64,000 bases of DNA from Bacteroidia bacterium (GTDB lineage: Bacteria; Bacteroidota; Bacteroidia; SpSt-205): assembly GCA_026414975.1 (NCBI GenBank), contig JAOAHZ010000008.1, positions 104,989-168,988 of the forward strand, read 5' to 3'. The position numbers and the translations under genes are program-made. Below, piece by piece: positions 27,601 to 36,842 of the stretch (its first letter is position 1; each line of letters opens with the position of its first letter). A model generated the notes under the pieces. The model saw only the letters and a list, made by a program, of their open reading frames with translations, was not told the DNA's origin and ran no database searches.

Positions 27601-28845
27601 ATGGAAGGCTTGATATTCTGTTATACAGACTTATACATGCGCTGGGGATTCCTAATCGCTGTATGGTTAATCGCCGAGATAGGTGGATACTATGGATTGA
27701 AGCGTTTAGGACTGTGGAAGCCGTGGATGGGATGGATCAGTCCTACCATGTTAGGCCTGATGCTGAGTCTTTTTACCTTCGGACGATGGGTTTCGCTCTC
27801 TGTGGAAGCGTACAAACAGATTCAGCTTCTCGGAGGCGGGGTGTTCTTGATATGGCTTGCTACTATACTGAGTAAGTTATTGGGTGGGATCTGGGGCATT
27901 CTAAGCACCCTGAAGCCTAAAGACCCCCAGGAGACATTTTCAGAAGGACGACGAGCCACCCTTCAAGTCATAGGGGGGGTTTTCATGAGTCTGCCTGCAA
28001 TAGCTTTAGGATATGGATATTGGATAGGACGCTATCGCTTCCGCTTACATGAGGTAGAGGTTGACTTATCCGACCTCCCACCAGCTTGGGATGGGGTTAC
28101 CATTCTGCACTTCTCTGATCTTCACAGCGGGAGCTTTCTTTCATCGAAGGTCTTGAGTCCTGTCTGGGAGCATATAGAGGCGCTCGAGCCAGACATGATT
28201 GTTTTCACGGGCGATTGGGTCAATACGTTTGCTGAGGAGCTCAGGCCTTTTGTATCTGATTTAGCTCGGCTCCAAGCCCCCTTAGGTAAGTGGGCTGTAA
28301 TGGGTAACCATGATTACGGGGACTATATCGCAGGCGCTTCTCAACAGCGGCGTCAAAGGGAGCGGGTGTATTTGCAGGAGCTTGTTCGTCGCACCGGATT
28401 CACCATCTTAGACAACACAGCTATTACTTTAGAACGAGCTGGACAGACCCTTGCTATAGTCGGTGTAGGCAACTGGAGTCACTGGCGGCGTTTTCAACGA
28501 TATGGAAATCTGGCCCAAGCTTGGGCCCAAGTACCGAAAGATACATGTGCGATTTTACTTTCTCATGACCCAACCCACTGGGAATATGAAGTGCAAGGTC
28601 GCTATCCTATTGCTCTAACGCTGAGTGGGCATACTCATGGACTTCAAGTCGGTGTAGAGTGGATGAGTTATCGGTTCAGCCCTGCTCAGTGGCTATACAC
28701 GTACTGGGCAGGTCTTTACCAGATGGGCCAGCAATATCTGTATGTGAATAGAGGATTAGGATACATTGGTTTCCCTGCACGATTAGGGATTTGGCCCGAG
28801 ATCACTCTGCTGCGTCTCCGCAGCAAGCAGATTCATTCTAAATAG
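27601..28845 (+). CDS. Membrane-anchored metallophosphoesterase
   Basis: The 414-residue protein has about four N-terminal hydrophobic segments (to about 150), then a calcineurin-like phosphoesterase domain. Its metal-binding motifs are FSDLHSG (about 177), FTGDWVN (about 203), MGNHDYG (about 236), LLSHDPTHW (about 320) and LSGHTHGLQ (about 341). This set resembles the YaeI/YkuE group, some of which act on lipid-linked substrates such as UDP-diacylglucosamine. The substrate here is unknown. An internal ATG at 27637 (MRWGFLIAVW) is an equally good start; neither has the usual promoter octamer. Confidence 0.85.
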   Translation: MEGLIFCYTDLYMRWGFLIAVWLIAEIGGYYGLKRLGLWKPWMGWISPTMLGLMLSLFTFGRWVSLSVEAYKQIQLLGGGVFLIWLATILSKLLGGIWGILSTLKPKDPQETFSEGRRATLQVIGGVFMSLPAIALGYGYWIGRYRFRLHEVEVDLSDLPPAWDGVTILHFSDLHSGSFLSSKVLSPVWEHIEALEPDMIVFTGDWVNTFAEELRPFVSDLARLQAPLGKWAVMGNHDYGDYIAGASQQRRQRERVYLQELVRRTGFTILDNTAITLERAGQTLAIVGVGNWSHWRRFQRYGNLAQAWAQVPKDTCAILLSHDPTHWEYEVQGRYPIALTLSGHTHGLQVGVEWMSYRFSPAQWLYTYWAGLYQMGQQYLYVNRGLGYIGFPARLGIWPEITLLRLRSKQIHSK

Positions 28846-28847
28846 GT

Positions 28848-28855
28848 TACCTTTG
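28848..28855 (+). promoter_or_regulatory. -7 promoter element TACCTTTG
   Basis: Exact TAnnTTTG match 4 nt before the GTG of the FTR1 gene. Confidence 0.7.
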
Positions 28856-28859
28856 GACT

Positions 28860-29711
28860 GTGAGTGAAGCCTTTGTTACATTTCGCGAAGCTTTAGAAGC
28901 GGCTTTAGTAGTGGGCATCTTGGCTCGCTATGCACCGAGGCAAGAACGAGCTTGGCTTTGGATCGGACTTGGTACAGCTATCTGCATAAGTGGGGCAGCT
29001 GCTGTCGTTTTGGCTCGCCTAAGTACGATTCATCAGCTATGGGAGGTGCTTTTTTCTGGATCAGCGGCAGGGATGCTTCTCTACATGATAGTATGGATGC
29101 AACGGCGTGGCGCCACTCTGTCGGCTGACTTGAAAGAAGCGGCTCAATCTTCTGTCGGCTGGCTACTTTTTGGACTAAGCTTCAGCACGACTCTCCGAGA
29201 AGGGCTGGAGACAGCCTTATTTCTGCGCACCCTTTGGGCGATGCAGCGAGATTTGTCGTGGATAGGTGGACTCTTGGGTGTCCTGAGTGCTGCAATCATA
29301 GGAGTTGCTATATTCTTATATGGCAAGCGTATTCCTTTGCGCCCTTTTTTTCGGATCACCTCTATCTTGCTACTCTTCATGGCAGCAGGGATGGCTGCCT
29401 ATGCAGTTCATGAGCTTTTAGAGTACTTAGAAGCTCGGTATTCATGGGCAGAGGATATGGCAGAGGCTAAAGCATGGCAGGTTTTCACCCCGCAATCTTC
29501 CCCCCCCGAAGCTCAATCATGGGCTTACACCTTCTCTGAAGGGCAGTACTATCCCCCTCTTCATCACAAGGGCTGGGTAGGGGCTATTCTCCACGCTTTT
29601 ACTGGGTGGCGCGCTGAGGCGACATGGGCAGAGTTGATTACATGGCTCCTCACGCTATCTACTGGACTATATTTTTGGCAGCGCTATCCATCTCCAGCTA
29701 AGCCTAAATGA
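28860..29711 (+). CDS. FTR1-family iron permease
   Basis: This inner-membrane permease for high-affinity iron uptake is an FTR1/EfeU relative. The 283-residue product has about seven membrane segments and both hallmark REXXE motifs: REALE at 9-13 and REGLE at 113-117. The EfeO and EfeB partners are absent, so it may act alone or with distant partners. The GTG start at 28860 is fixed by TACCTTTG exactly 4 nt upstream and by the first REXXE motif lying close to the N-terminus, as usual. Its stop overlaps the start of the GWxTD gene as ATGA. Confidence 0.92.
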   Translation: MSEAFVTFREALEAALVVGILARYAPRQERAWLWIGLGTAICISGAAAVVLARLSTIHQLWEVLFSGSAAGMLLYMIVWMQRRGATLSADLKEAAQSSVGWLLFGLSFSTTLREGLETALFLRTLWAMQRDLSWIGGLLGVLSAAIIGVAIFLYGKRIPLRPFFRITSILLLFMAAGMAAYAVHELLEYLEARYSWAEDMAEAKAWQVFTPQSSPPEAQSWAYTFSEGQYYPPLHHKGWVGAILHAFTGWRAEATWAELITWLLTLSTGLYFWQRYPSPAKPK

Positions 29712-31168
29712 GATTATCTTTGGTTATGCACCTCCTTCTTGCCTGCGCTACTGGAATATGGGCCCAAGTGATTTTCTATGTAGAGCCTATTCGGTACTAC
29801 ACTCCGGAAGGAGAAGCGTATATGGAGCTTTTTCTGGGGGTTGATGCCAGCTCCGTACGCTATATCTCTCGCCAAGGGCGGTATCAAGGCGAAGTAGATT
29901 TTACCCTTCTTCTCAAAAACGCCTCAGATGCTCCTGTCTATGCGGATAAGTTTCGCTTTACCCTTCCCCCAGTGGATGACACGACCTCGGTAGAACGCCA
30001 GCGTATCTATGTGGATGTACGGCGATTGCGCCTACCGGCTGGGCTCTATCTTATAGAAGCTGAAGCCACAGACCCTAACCAGCTCCCACGCCCCCAGAAA
30101 GTCAAAGCCATCTTAGAGTTTGAAATGCCCCCTGCTTCTCGGAGATTCCGCTATAGCGACCTCTTATATGTGTATCGGCTAAGTTCTACCACCGCTGCTT
30201 ACGAGCGACACAACCTCCGTTTAGAGCCGTGGATATCAAACGGCCTGCTTATAGACCCCGATACCCTACGAGTCTACGGGGAGATTTACGCTATGGACAG
30301 CCTTACGCAGGACCCTTATTATTTGCGAATCAAGGTACTAGACGCTCAAAAGGCGTTAGAAATCTCCGACTTGTCTACTGCTCGTCGCCCCAGTCGTCCT
30401 AAGCCTTTTGAGGCTTTCATCTTCACACTCCCTATCAAGAAGCTCCCCTCGGGCGTGTACCTTGCCCAAATAGACTTATGCCGAAACGACGGAGAAGTGC
30501 TTGCTTCATGGTATCGGCGTTTCACGATTCTCTCAACAGTCGAGCCAATCGTAGAGGCTACAGAGGCCGAGTACGACGCTCAGTATAACTTGCCCGAGAG
30601 CAAGCTGACCGACCTTCTCGGAGCTATGACCTATCTCGCTACGCCTACTGAAAAGAGCTTCATGCGTACCCTGCAAAGCTTCTCTGACAAAAAGAAGTTT
30701 TTTGTCTCCTTTTGGAAAAAGCGTGAAAATATGCCAGGAAGTATAGACTTCAAGGAGTTTCTCAAACGCTTTGAGTACGCTCAGCAGAACTTCAAGTCTT
30801 CAATGCGTCCGGGTTGGAAAACTGACCGTGGAAGGGTTTTTATTCAGTACGGCCCCCCCAACGACATACAGTTTTTCTACAATGAACCTGACAAATACCC
30901 CTACCAAATTTGGACTTACAATCAGATTGGGGCTCAAGGTCAAGTTATCTTTGTATTTTATGACCCCGACCTTATCACGGGAGAATACCCCCTGCTCCAT
31001 TCTAACAAAATCGGCGAGATACAAAATCGTAACTGGCGAGCTTTCCTGCTCAGAGCGCGGGCTGCCTCCTCAGGGGAAACAGAACGATTCCTCCGATTTG
31101 GCGGGCGAGAAGGGACTTTTATGTTTAGAGATGATCAGACTATAGGCTTCACGCGGGACGACCGATAA
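29708..31168 (+). CDS. GWxTD domain-containing secreted protein
   Basis: The 486-residue product has a signal peptide (about 1-20, ending near IWAQ) and a large beta-rich region. The C-terminal GWxTD domain contains GWKTDRGRVFIQYGPPNDI (about 372-390), followed by YQIWTY and FVFYDPD segments. The family is common in Bacteroidota; its function is not established. The ATG overlaps the FTR1 stop (ATGA), which suggests coupled translation. It converges on a small lipoprotein gene across a shared terminator region. Confidence 0.85.
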   Translation: MRLSLVMHLLLACATGIWAQVIFYVEPIRYYTPEGEAYMELFLGVDASSVRYISRQGRYQGEVDFTLLLKNASDAPVYADKFRFTLPPVDDTTSVERQRIYVDVRRLRLPAGLYLIEAEATDPNQLPRPQKVKAILEFEMPPASRRFRYSDLLYVYRLSSTTAAYERHNLRLEPWISNGLLIDPDTLRVYGEIYAMDSLTQDPYYLRIKVLDAQKALEISDLSTARRPSRPKPFEAFIFTLPIKKLPSGVYLAQIDLCRNDGEVLASWYRRFTILSTVEPIVEATEAEYDAQYNLPESKLTDLLGAMTYLATPTEKSFMRTLQSFSDKKKFFVSFWKKRENMPGSIDFKEFLKRFEYAQQNFKSSMRPGWKTDRGRVFIQYGPPNDIQFFYNEPDKYPYQIWTYNQIGAQGQVIFVFYDPDLITGEYPLLHSNKIGEIQNRNWRAFLLRARAASSGETERFLRFGGREGTFMFRDDQTIGFTRDDR

Positions 31169-31173
31169 AAAAA

Positions 31174-31204
31174 TTTGCTCTCCACAGAAAGGGTGGAGAG
31201 CAAA
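31174..31204 (-). terminator. Intrinsic terminator of the small lipoprotein gene
   Basis: Perfect 12-bp stem (31174-31185 with 31193-31204) and a 7-nt loop. On the minus strand it is followed by a run of seven T, so it terminates the gene ending at 31225. Confidence 0.85.
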
Positions 31205-31224
31205 AACGACCGAGTACAAGGGGG

Positions 31225-31431
31225 TTACTTTTTCTGCCCCTCGCCCTGCTGTTGAGGATTTTCTGGTGTAGAGGGCTGCTCAGGCTGAGCCGGTTGTTCG
31301 GCTGGCGCCTGTTGCTGAGGAGCGGTCTGCTCGGTCTTTTGTTCTTCGGTCTTCTGCTCTTGCTGCTGCCCACCGCAGCCAACCAGCAGGTACATGCCTG
31401 CTGTTAGAAGGGCTACTGCTAACGCTCGCAT
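31225..31431 (-). CDS. Small Gln/Glu/Pro-rich lipoprotein
   Basis: The 68-residue product has a lipoprotein signal ending in LVGC (Cys about 19). After that it is almost only Gln, Glu, Pro, Thr and Ala (GGQQQEQKTEEQKTEQ), i.e. disordered. TACCTTTG lies 19 nt before the ATG and a good terminator follows, so it is a complete single-gene unit despite its low complexity. It could be a periplasmic spacer or a hydrophilic stress lipoprotein. Function unknown. Confidence 0.75.
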   Translation of the reverse strand: MRALAVALLTAGMYLLVGCGGQQQEQKTEEQKTEQTAPQQQAPAEQPAQPEQPSTPENPQQQGEGQKK

Positions 31432-31450
31432 AGGCGTGTGTGTTTGGGCA

Positions 31451-31458
31451 CAAAGGTA
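31451..31458 (-). promoter_or_regulatory. -7 promoter element TACCTTTG
   Basis: Exact TAnnTTTG match 19 nt before the lipoprotein ATG. It is the one clear case in the window with room for a short leader. Confidence 0.6.
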
Positions 31459-31495
31459 TGTAAAAACTCAGACATGCAAGAGCCCTCTTAGGGGC

Positions 31496-31503
31496 TATCT
31501 TAG
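31496..31503 (+). promoter_or_regulatory. -7-like promoter element TATCTTAG
   Basis: 4 nt before the nuoD ATG at 31508; it supports that start over the in-frame start at 31394. Confidence 0.55.
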
Positions 31504-31507
31504 CTCT

Positions 31508-32632
31508 ATGTCAGGATTTCGGCTCCACATGGGTCCCCAACATCCCTCAACCCACGGTGTCTTACACGTGACCTTGGATCTGGAGGGAGAGTGGGTACGC
31601 GCCGCAGAGGTGGAGATAGGCTACATGCATCGCTGCTTTGAGAAGCATGCGCAGCATTTGACACTGCAGCAGATCATTCCCTATGTGGATAGGTTAGACT
31701 ATGTCGGTCCTATCTTAGGCGAGCAGGCGTACGTCTTAGCTGCAGAACGAGTTCTGGGCTGGGAGGGGCAACTCCCTAAACGCATAGAATATCTACGCGT
31801 CCTTGCAGCCGAGCTCAATCGTATAGCTTCTCATCTCTTAGCAATCGGTACTTATGCTATAGACTTAGGAGCTACGACGGGCTTTCTTTGGGCTTTTCGG
31901 GATCGGGAGTATCTCGTAGAGCTATTAGAGGCATGGACAGGTGCTCGGCTTCTCTATAACTACATTTGGATCGGGGGAGTGGCTTTTGACTTACCCTTAG
32001 GATTCACAGACCGTTTGCGGTCGTTTTTAGGCTATTTCCAACGCAGCCTAAAAGAGATTCAAACCCTCCTCTTGGATAATCGTATCTTCCGTAACCGAAC
32101 CGAGGCGGTCGGGGTCATCCCCTTAGAGACAGCCCTCGCTTACGGTGCATCCGGCCCCGTACTCAGAGCAAGTGGCCTCGCGTGGGACCTGCGCCGGGCG
32201 CGGCCTTATAGCGTTTATCCCGAACTAGACTTTGACGTTCCAATAGAGGAGGCAGGTGATTGCTGGGCTCGTACTTATGTGCGCTTTCGGGAAATCCAAG
32301 AAAGCCTAAAAATCGTAATGCAGTGCATGGAGCGTTTAGACAAGGCTTATCCAGGCGGCGCTGATTTTGACCCCAGAGGACTCTCCAATAAAAAACCCCG
32401 CCCTAAGGAAAACCGTACTATCTATGCTTCCGTAGAAGGCGCCCGAGGTGAAATTGGCTTCGTCCTGGAAGTAGAGAAGAATAAAGACATACCCCATCGC
32501 CTCAAAGCTCGATCCCCTTCCTTAGCTCATCTCGCCATGTTACCCGCTCTCGCTAAAGAGGGAATGTGGTTGGCCGACTTTGTAGCTCTACTCGGCTCAT
32601 TAGACATCGTCATGTGCGAAGTAGACAGATAA
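31508..32632 (+). CDS. nuoD: NADH-quinone oxidoreductase subunit D
   Basis: This 49-kDa-type peripheral subunit lines the quinone site of complex I. The 374-residue product opens with the family signature HMGPQHPSTHGVL (about 7-19), has the conserved EIGYMHRCFEK, and ends with CEVDR. It is slightly shorter than the usual 390-410. The start at 31508 is chosen because upstream residues do not fit the family and TATCTTAG lies 4 nt before it. The 5' end is divergent from the small lipoprotein gene. No other nuo gene is next to it; an outer-membrane barrel follows 23 bp later with its own promoter. Confidence 0.94.
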   Translation: MSGFRLHMGPQHPSTHGVLHVTLDLEGEWVRAAEVEIGYMHRCFEKHAQHLTLQQIIPYVDRLDYVGPILGEQAYVLAAERVLGWEGQLPKRIEYLRVLAAELNRIASHLLAIGTYAIDLGATTGFLWAFRDREYLVELLEAWTGARLLYNYIWIGGVAFDLPLGFTDRLRSFLGYFQRSLKEIQTLLLDNRIFRNRTEAVGVIPLETALAYGASGPVLRASGLAWDLRRARPYSVYPELDFDVPIEEAGDCWARTYVRFREIQESLKIVMQCMERLDKAYPGGADFDPRGLSNKKPRPKENRTIYASVEGARGEIGFVLEVEKNKDIPHRLKARSPSLAHLAMLPALAKEGMWLADFVALLGSLDIVMCEVDR

Positions 32633-32640
32633 ATCTTCTG

Positions 32641-32648
32641 TACCTTTG
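32641..32648 (+). promoter_or_regulatory. -7 promoter element TACCTTTG
   Basis: Exact TAnnTTTG match 7 nt before the ATG at 32656. Confidence 0.65.
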
Positions 32649-32655
32649 CTGCGGT

Positions 32656-33477
32656 ATGTTGAAGCGGCAGTGTATAGTATGGATTACCTTCCTTCTCATA
32701 GGAAGTGTGTATGCCCAAGAAGGCACCTTCAAAATTGGCGTAGCCGTCCTACCTCAAAACACTTGGCTACTCAACCAAGATGACTCTGACGCTGGACCGA
32801 ACCTAGACTACGAAGTGACCTGGGGGTTCGCTGGCGGCTTAACTTTGGGTTATAACTTTTCTGATTATGTAGGAGTAGGCGTAGATGTCCTATATTCCTC
32901 GCAGGGACAGCGATACAAAGGCAGGGATAACGGGAAAGATCTAACCGCCCAAACTACTCTTAATTACCTCAAAGTCCCTCTCCTCTTTCGCTTTGGGTCT
33001 GACCCTAACTCCCCTGTACAGTTTAGCTTTTTCATCGGCCCTCAAGCCAACTTTCTCCTCAGCTCCCGAGATAACTTCAAGTTTTCAGGATCTGGTGTTG
33101 GATCCGAAGTCAAAGTTACAGGTAAGGAGGTATCCGTCACAAACTTCAGTCCCTTCGGTTCCGTAACGACATTAGAGACATTAGATGCCCCTATATACAA
33201 GTCTTTTACATTCGGTGCAGCCTTCGGACTGGGTGCTGGATTTAAGTTATCGGACGCTCTGGTCCTAACTCTCCATTTCCGCGGAGACTATGCTTTTGGC
33301 GATACCGAAAATAAGGAAGCCCAAATCCCCCATGGAAACCATTCGCACAAATATTGGGAACAAAAGCCTAAGTACTACTTCACCTCCCACTCCTCTCAAT
33401 CCAGCGAACGCCCCGCCACCTCAGCTATAACCGGCGGATTCATGCTGGGCTTGTCTTACAACATCCCTGTGAGATAA
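32656..33477 (+). CDS. Outer-membrane beta-barrel (porin-family) protein
   Basis: The 273-residue product has a signal peptide (MLKRQCIVW, then FLLIGSVYAQ). Alternating amphipathic strands typical of the small OMP_b-brl/porin-family barrels of Bacteroidota follow (FKIGVAVLPQNTWLL, GGLTLGYNFSDYVGVGVDVLY, LKVPLLFRFG, FFIGPQANFLLS, FGAAFGLGAGFKLSDAL). The C-terminal strand reads GGFMLGLSYNIPVR. No specific ligand can be inferred. ATG 32656 is preferred to 32566 because it opens the signal peptide and follows TACCTTTG by 7 nt. Confidence 0.85.
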   Translation: MLKRQCIVWITFLLIGSVYAQEGTFKIGVAVLPQNTWLLNQDDSDAGPNLDYEVTWGFAGGLTLGYNFSDYVGVGVDVLYSSQGQRYKGRDNGKDLTAQTTLNYLKVPLLFRFGSDPNSPVQFSFFIGPQANFLLSSRDNFKFSGSGVGSEVKVTGKEVSVTNFSPFGSVTTLETLDAPIYKSFTFGAAFGLGAGFKLSDALVLTLHFRGDYAFGDTENKEAQIPHGNHSHKYWEQKPKYYFTSHSSQSSERPATSAITGGFMLGLSYNIPVR

Positions 33478-33550
33478 GCTGAGCGTAGAAAGCGAAAAGG
33501 CATGTAATCAAGAGGCTTAGAATCCTTACATAACAGCCCCCCCTTGAACC

Positions 33551-33585
33551 TAAACTGGGCGGCATGTATAGCGCCGCCCAGTTTA
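33551..33585 (+). terminator. Probable terminator of the barrel gene
   Basis: Perfect 13-bp inverted repeat (33551-33563 with 33573-33585) with a 9-nt loop. The repeat ends in TTTA but no longer T-run follows. Confidence 0.55.
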
Positions 33586-33746
33586 GCTTAAGCCGCACCC
33601 CCGCTAAGGTGCTACGATAAAGCCGTACTCTGACCAGCCCAAGCCAACGGAGACCTTGCCTCCTTCAGACATTGGTATGAGGAGGTAGGACCGGCTGGTT
33701 TAGGATAAGAGACTTCTCAATGGAGCATAGCCAAAGCTATGCGTGC

Positions 33747-33754
33747 TAAATTTG
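33747..33754 (+). promoter_or_regulatory. -7 promoter element TAAATTTG
   Basis: Exact TAnnTTTG match 3 nt before the in-frame GTG at 33758. Confidence 0.55.
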
Positions 33755-33757
33755 TTT

Positions 33758-34984
33758 GTGCCTACCTCAAGCCAGACTTGGCAGAGCCGACCTATCATTT
33801 ACCGTTTCGTTTCCACCGAGAGAAGCGTGAAAAGGCTTTTGGCTCGGGAAGTCCACGCATTTTGCTATTTGCTCGCCCTGAGCGTCCTTTTGGCGCAACC
33901 TCTACCAGATCAGATTACCCTAACTACCATTAGGGGAGAAACCATAAGGGGGGTTTGTCGGACTTTTGCTGGGGGGTGGGCAGCCGAGCTATATCGGCAG
34001 GAGGGTGGAGATTGGGTTGCTATACGCCGGGATTCGTTTTTTGTGGATTCCCTTCTTAGGCTTGTACACCTGCGTCAATATGTTATACGAGAAGCTCTAC
34101 TGACCCCCTATAAGCGTTATCGTTTAGATTACCCCCAATCAAACCTCCTCATCTGTACGAGAGAAGATTACGATACAATTTTAGGGGGTTTTGTCCCTCA
34201 GGAAAGATTTTACCTATGGGGAGCTTCCGTACGGCATGATAGCGTTATGCGCGGCTGGTTAGGCCTTTTAGGATTAGGATGGAATAACTACGATGGAGCT
34301 ATGCTTGTGCCTCATCCTATTCTTTCAGACCTCCGCTTATGGGGCGACAGTCTCCTTATAGAAAGTTTTCTCCCTGAATCCCAAGTATTCGTAGCTATAG
34401 CGGGTTACAAGCGAAGCGCTGGAAGTCCTTGTGACACGATATACACCTATAGCCAACAGGGTATTCAGCTTAGTCTGGAGAGTGTGAGACAGCTATGCAT
34501 AGGAACAGGAGGAAGATTAGTTTATACCTATGATACCGCCTGTACCCCATCGGGTTGTGCGGCAGAAAGGCGATTCTTGTTTTATGATGCGCAGGAGAAG
34601 CCAGTAAAGGACTCCCTCGCTCTGAGTTTATATACCTTGCAAGGCAACCCTCAAGGTACGACACTTCTTACCCGACGATACGCTTGGGACGGACAAGGCC
34701 GCCTCATTCGGGCGGAGTATCCTAACGGGGTCTATGAGCTTATCTATGGGCAGCAGGTGGTTGCCTTATCCTCCGCCTCACCCAACCTTCACTATTGGAG
34801 GGGACGCCTATGGGGCATGCCCCCTGGTGCGCCAGTAGCTCTTTATGACATGCAAGGGCGTCTCATCTGGGCAAGCATAGCCAACTTTAGCGGCGAGTTA
34901 GATTTACCCGAGACCTGCCCGACCGGTTTATACCTTCTCCGATGGGGAGAAAGTCAGCTCAGTCTTATACACCACGCCCAGTAA
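33758..34984 (+). CDS. Secreted protein with degenerate T9SS-like C-terminus
   Basis: The product is about 408 residues. A hydrophobic segment (CYLLALSVLLAQPLP) about 40 residues in looks like a signal sequence with a long N-region. The middle is beta-rich with RHS-like hints (TRRYAWDGQGRLIRAEYPNG). The end resembles a sorting domain (VALYDMQGRLIWASI, then TCPTGLYLLRW). The start is uncertain: GTG 33758 lies 3 nt after TAAATTTG, but GTG 33743 and GTG 33827 are also in frame. It is followed by the pfkB-family gene, which has its own promoter. Confidence 0.65.
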   Translation: MPTSSQTWQSRPIIYRFVSTERSVKRLLAREVHAFCYLLALSVLLAQPLPDQITLTTIRGETIRGVCRTFAGGWAAELYRQEGGDWVAIRRDSFFVDSLLRLVHLRQYVIREALLTPYKRYRLDYPQSNLLICTREDYDTILGGFVPQERFYLWGASVRHDSVMRGWLGLLGLGWNNYDGAMLVPHPILSDLRLWGDSLLIESFLPESQVFVAIAGYKRSAGSPCDTIYTYSQQGIQLSLESVRQLCIGTGGRLVYTYDTACTPSGCAAERRFLFYDAQEKPVKDSLALSLYTLQGNPQGTTLLTRRYAWDGQGRLIRAEYPNGVYELIYGQQVVALSSASPNLHYWRGRLWGMPPGAPVALYDMQGRLIWASIANFSGELDLPETCPTGLYLLRWGESQLSLIHHAQ

Positions 34985-34988
34985 AGCC

Positions 34989-34996
34989 TACCTTTG
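34989..34996 (+). promoter_or_regulatory. -7 promoter element TACCTTTG
   Basis: Exact TAnnTTTG match 4 nt before the ATG at 35001. Confidence 0.7.
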
Positions 34997-35000
34997 TTCT

Positions 35001-35927
35001 ATGAAGTTAGTTATTGCTGGCACCCTGGCCTTAGATACCATTGAAACTCCATTTGGACGGGCGGAACGCATTGTAGGCGGGGCTGCAACTTACATCGCTT
35101 TAGCGGCTATTCACTATACCCGATCGGTCGGTATCGTGTCTATCGTAGGAAATGACTTTCCTTCCTCCATGCTGGAAACTTTAGAGCGAAAGGGAATTGA
35201 TTTACAAGGTGTGGTACGCCATGTTAGCCGTCCGTCTTTCTTTTGGGCGGGTCGTTATCACGCTGATATGCAGACGCGCGATACCCTGGAAACTCAACTA
35301 AATGTATTAGAGGAGTTTCCCGAGTCCATACCCAATGCCTACAAGTCTGCGGAGCACCTAATCTTAGGTAACCTTGATCCTCGTCTCCAGAAGCGGATAT
35401 ATGACCAGGTACAGCCTCGCCCTCGGGTGGTTTTGGTGGATACGATGAACTTCTGGATAGAGCGGACGAGAGATGACCTGGAAGAAATGATAGCTCATGC
35501 CGACATCCTATCTATAAATGATGAAGAGACCCGCCAACTCATAGGTGATTATTCTCTGAAGCGATGTGCGCGAGCAATTTTGTCTAAGGGTCCGCGCTAC
35601 CTCCTAATAAAAAAGGGAGAAAATGGCGCCCTTCTGTTTTCTCAAGAGGGAGAGACGCTGTTTTTCCCTGCTTACCCTTTGGAGGATGTATTTGATCCGA
35701 CTGGCGCTGGCGATACCTTTGCTGGAGCCGTTATGGGTTATATCGCCTCTCAAGATACCCTATCTCTGGACATACTCAAAGAAGCAGTAATCCAAGGCAC
35801 GATATTAGCGAGCTTGTGCGTAGAGCAGTTCGGACCTCAAGCCCTTTTATCTATAAGCCCAAGCGAAATAGAAAGTCGTCGCGAGCAGCTTATTCGTATG
35901 AGCCACTTTATGAAGCTTCCGGTCTGA
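35001..35927 (+). CDS. PfkB-family carbohydrate/nucleoside kinase
   Basis: This is an ATP-dependent kinase of the ribokinase/adenosine kinase superfamily. The 308-residue product has an N-terminal strand with the substrate Asp (TLALDTIE), the GG motif VGGAATYIALAA (about 25), and the C-terminal anion-hole/catalytic signature DPTGAGDTFAGAV (about 232) with the catalytic Asp. The small-molecule substrate cannot be assigned; adenosine, ribose, fructose or other sugars are possible. TACCTTTG sits 4 nt before the ATG. Confidence 0.9.
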   Translation: MKLVIAGTLALDTIETPFGRAERIVGGAATYIALAAIHYTRSVGIVSIVGNDFPSSMLETLERKGIDLQGVVRHVSRPSFFWAGRYHADMQTRDTLETQLNVLEEFPESIPNAYKSAEHLILGNLDPRLQKRIYDQVQPRPRVVLVDTMNFWIERTRDDLEEMIAHADILSINDEETRQLIGDYSLKRCARAILSKGPRYLLIKKGENGALLFSQEGETLFFPAYPLEDVFDPTGAGDTFAGAVMGYIASQDTLSLDILKEAVIQGTILASLCVEQFGPQALLSISPSEIESRREQLIRMSHFMKLPV

Positions 35928-36071
35928 AGCGGTTCGTATTAGTATCTTTCACACCCATCAAATCCCAGCCGCTGACAAGACTTTACCCATGTCTATCAGG
36001 AATCGCTCACTCTTACCTTACTGAGTGGCATTCTATGGCTTTCCTGGGTCAATCGGATTCTACCAGTACTC

Positions 36072-36079
36072 TATATTTG
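36072..36079 (+). promoter_or_regulatory. -7 promoter element TATATTTG
   Basis: Exact TAnnTTTG match 4 nt before the mazG GTG at 36084. Confidence 0.7.
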
Positions 36080-36083
36080 CTGA

Positions 36084-36842
36084 GTGGCGAGCTTTGAGCG
36101 CCTGCGTCAAATCGTAGCAGAGCTGCGGAAGAAGTGCCCTTGGGACCGAGCCCAGACTTTTGAAAGCTTAGCTCCGCTCACCTGGGAGGAGATAAGCGAG
36201 CTTTTAGACGCTATAGAACGGCAGTCACCCGAGGCTATAACCGAGGAGCTTGGCGATGTGCTACTACATGTACTCTTTTACGCCCAGTTAGCTGAGGAGA
36301 AAGGTTGGACGACTATTCACACGGTTATAGAGCGACTGATCCATAAGCTGATCGCCCGTCATCCCCATGTATATGGGGAAGCTCAGGCTGAAGATGCCAA
36401 GGCGGTGATAGCCCGCTGGGAGGCGCTCAAACAAGCAGAGAAGGGGGCCTCCTCTTTAGCGAACATACCGGAGCGGATGCCTCCCCTTCTCCAAGCCTAT
36501 CGGCTCCAAGAGAAAGCTGCTGCGCTCGGTTTTGATTGGGCTGAGCCCTCAGCCCTTTACCCCAAACTGCAAGAAGAGCTCGCCGAACTCCAAGCTGCGT
36601 TGGAACAGAGAGATTACGAAGAAGCTGCTAAAGAACTAGGAGATGTGCTTTTCGTTCTAGTCAATTTAGGCCGACACCTTCACATAGACCCAGAGCGAGC
36701 GCTCTCCCTGACCAATAAAAAGTTTCGGGAAAGGTTTGCCTGGATGGAGCTTAGGGCTCAGCTAGACCAAAAAGACCTACGCTCATGTTCGTCCGAGGAG
36801 TTAGAATCATACTGGCAAGCATCCAAAACGTATTATCCCTAA
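36084..36842 (+). CDS. mazG: Nucleoside triphosphate pyrophosphohydrolase MazG
   Basis: It hydrolyses NTPs/dNTPs to monophosphates, cleaning the pool of abnormal nucleotides. The 252-residue protein has two tandem MazG domains. The first (about 10-105) has CPWDRAQT, EEISELLDAI and the metal-binding EELGDVL. The second (about 140-235) has EELAELQAAL and KELGDVLFVLVN. The length fits the E. coli-type two-domain enzyme. The GTG start at 36084 is fixed by TATATTTG 4 nt upstream. Its 3' end overlaps the next ORF by 58 bp. Confidence 0.93.
   Translation: MASFERLRQIVAELRKKCPWDRAQTFESLAPLTWEEISELLDAIERQSPEAITEELGDVLLHVLFYAQLAEEKGWTTIHTVIERLIHKLIARHPHVYGEAQAEDAKAVIARWEALKQAEKGASSLANIPERMPPLLQAYRLQEKAAALGFDWAEPSALYPKLQEELAELQAALEQRDYEEAAKELGDVLFVLVNLGRHLHIDPERALSLTNKKFRERFAWMELRAQLDQKDLRSCSSEELESYWQASKTYYP

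Noticed and set aside
35816..36097. A 93-codon frame overlapping the PfkB gene end and the mazG start
   Set aside because: Odd composition, overlaps two well-supported genes and has no promoter or family resemblance.
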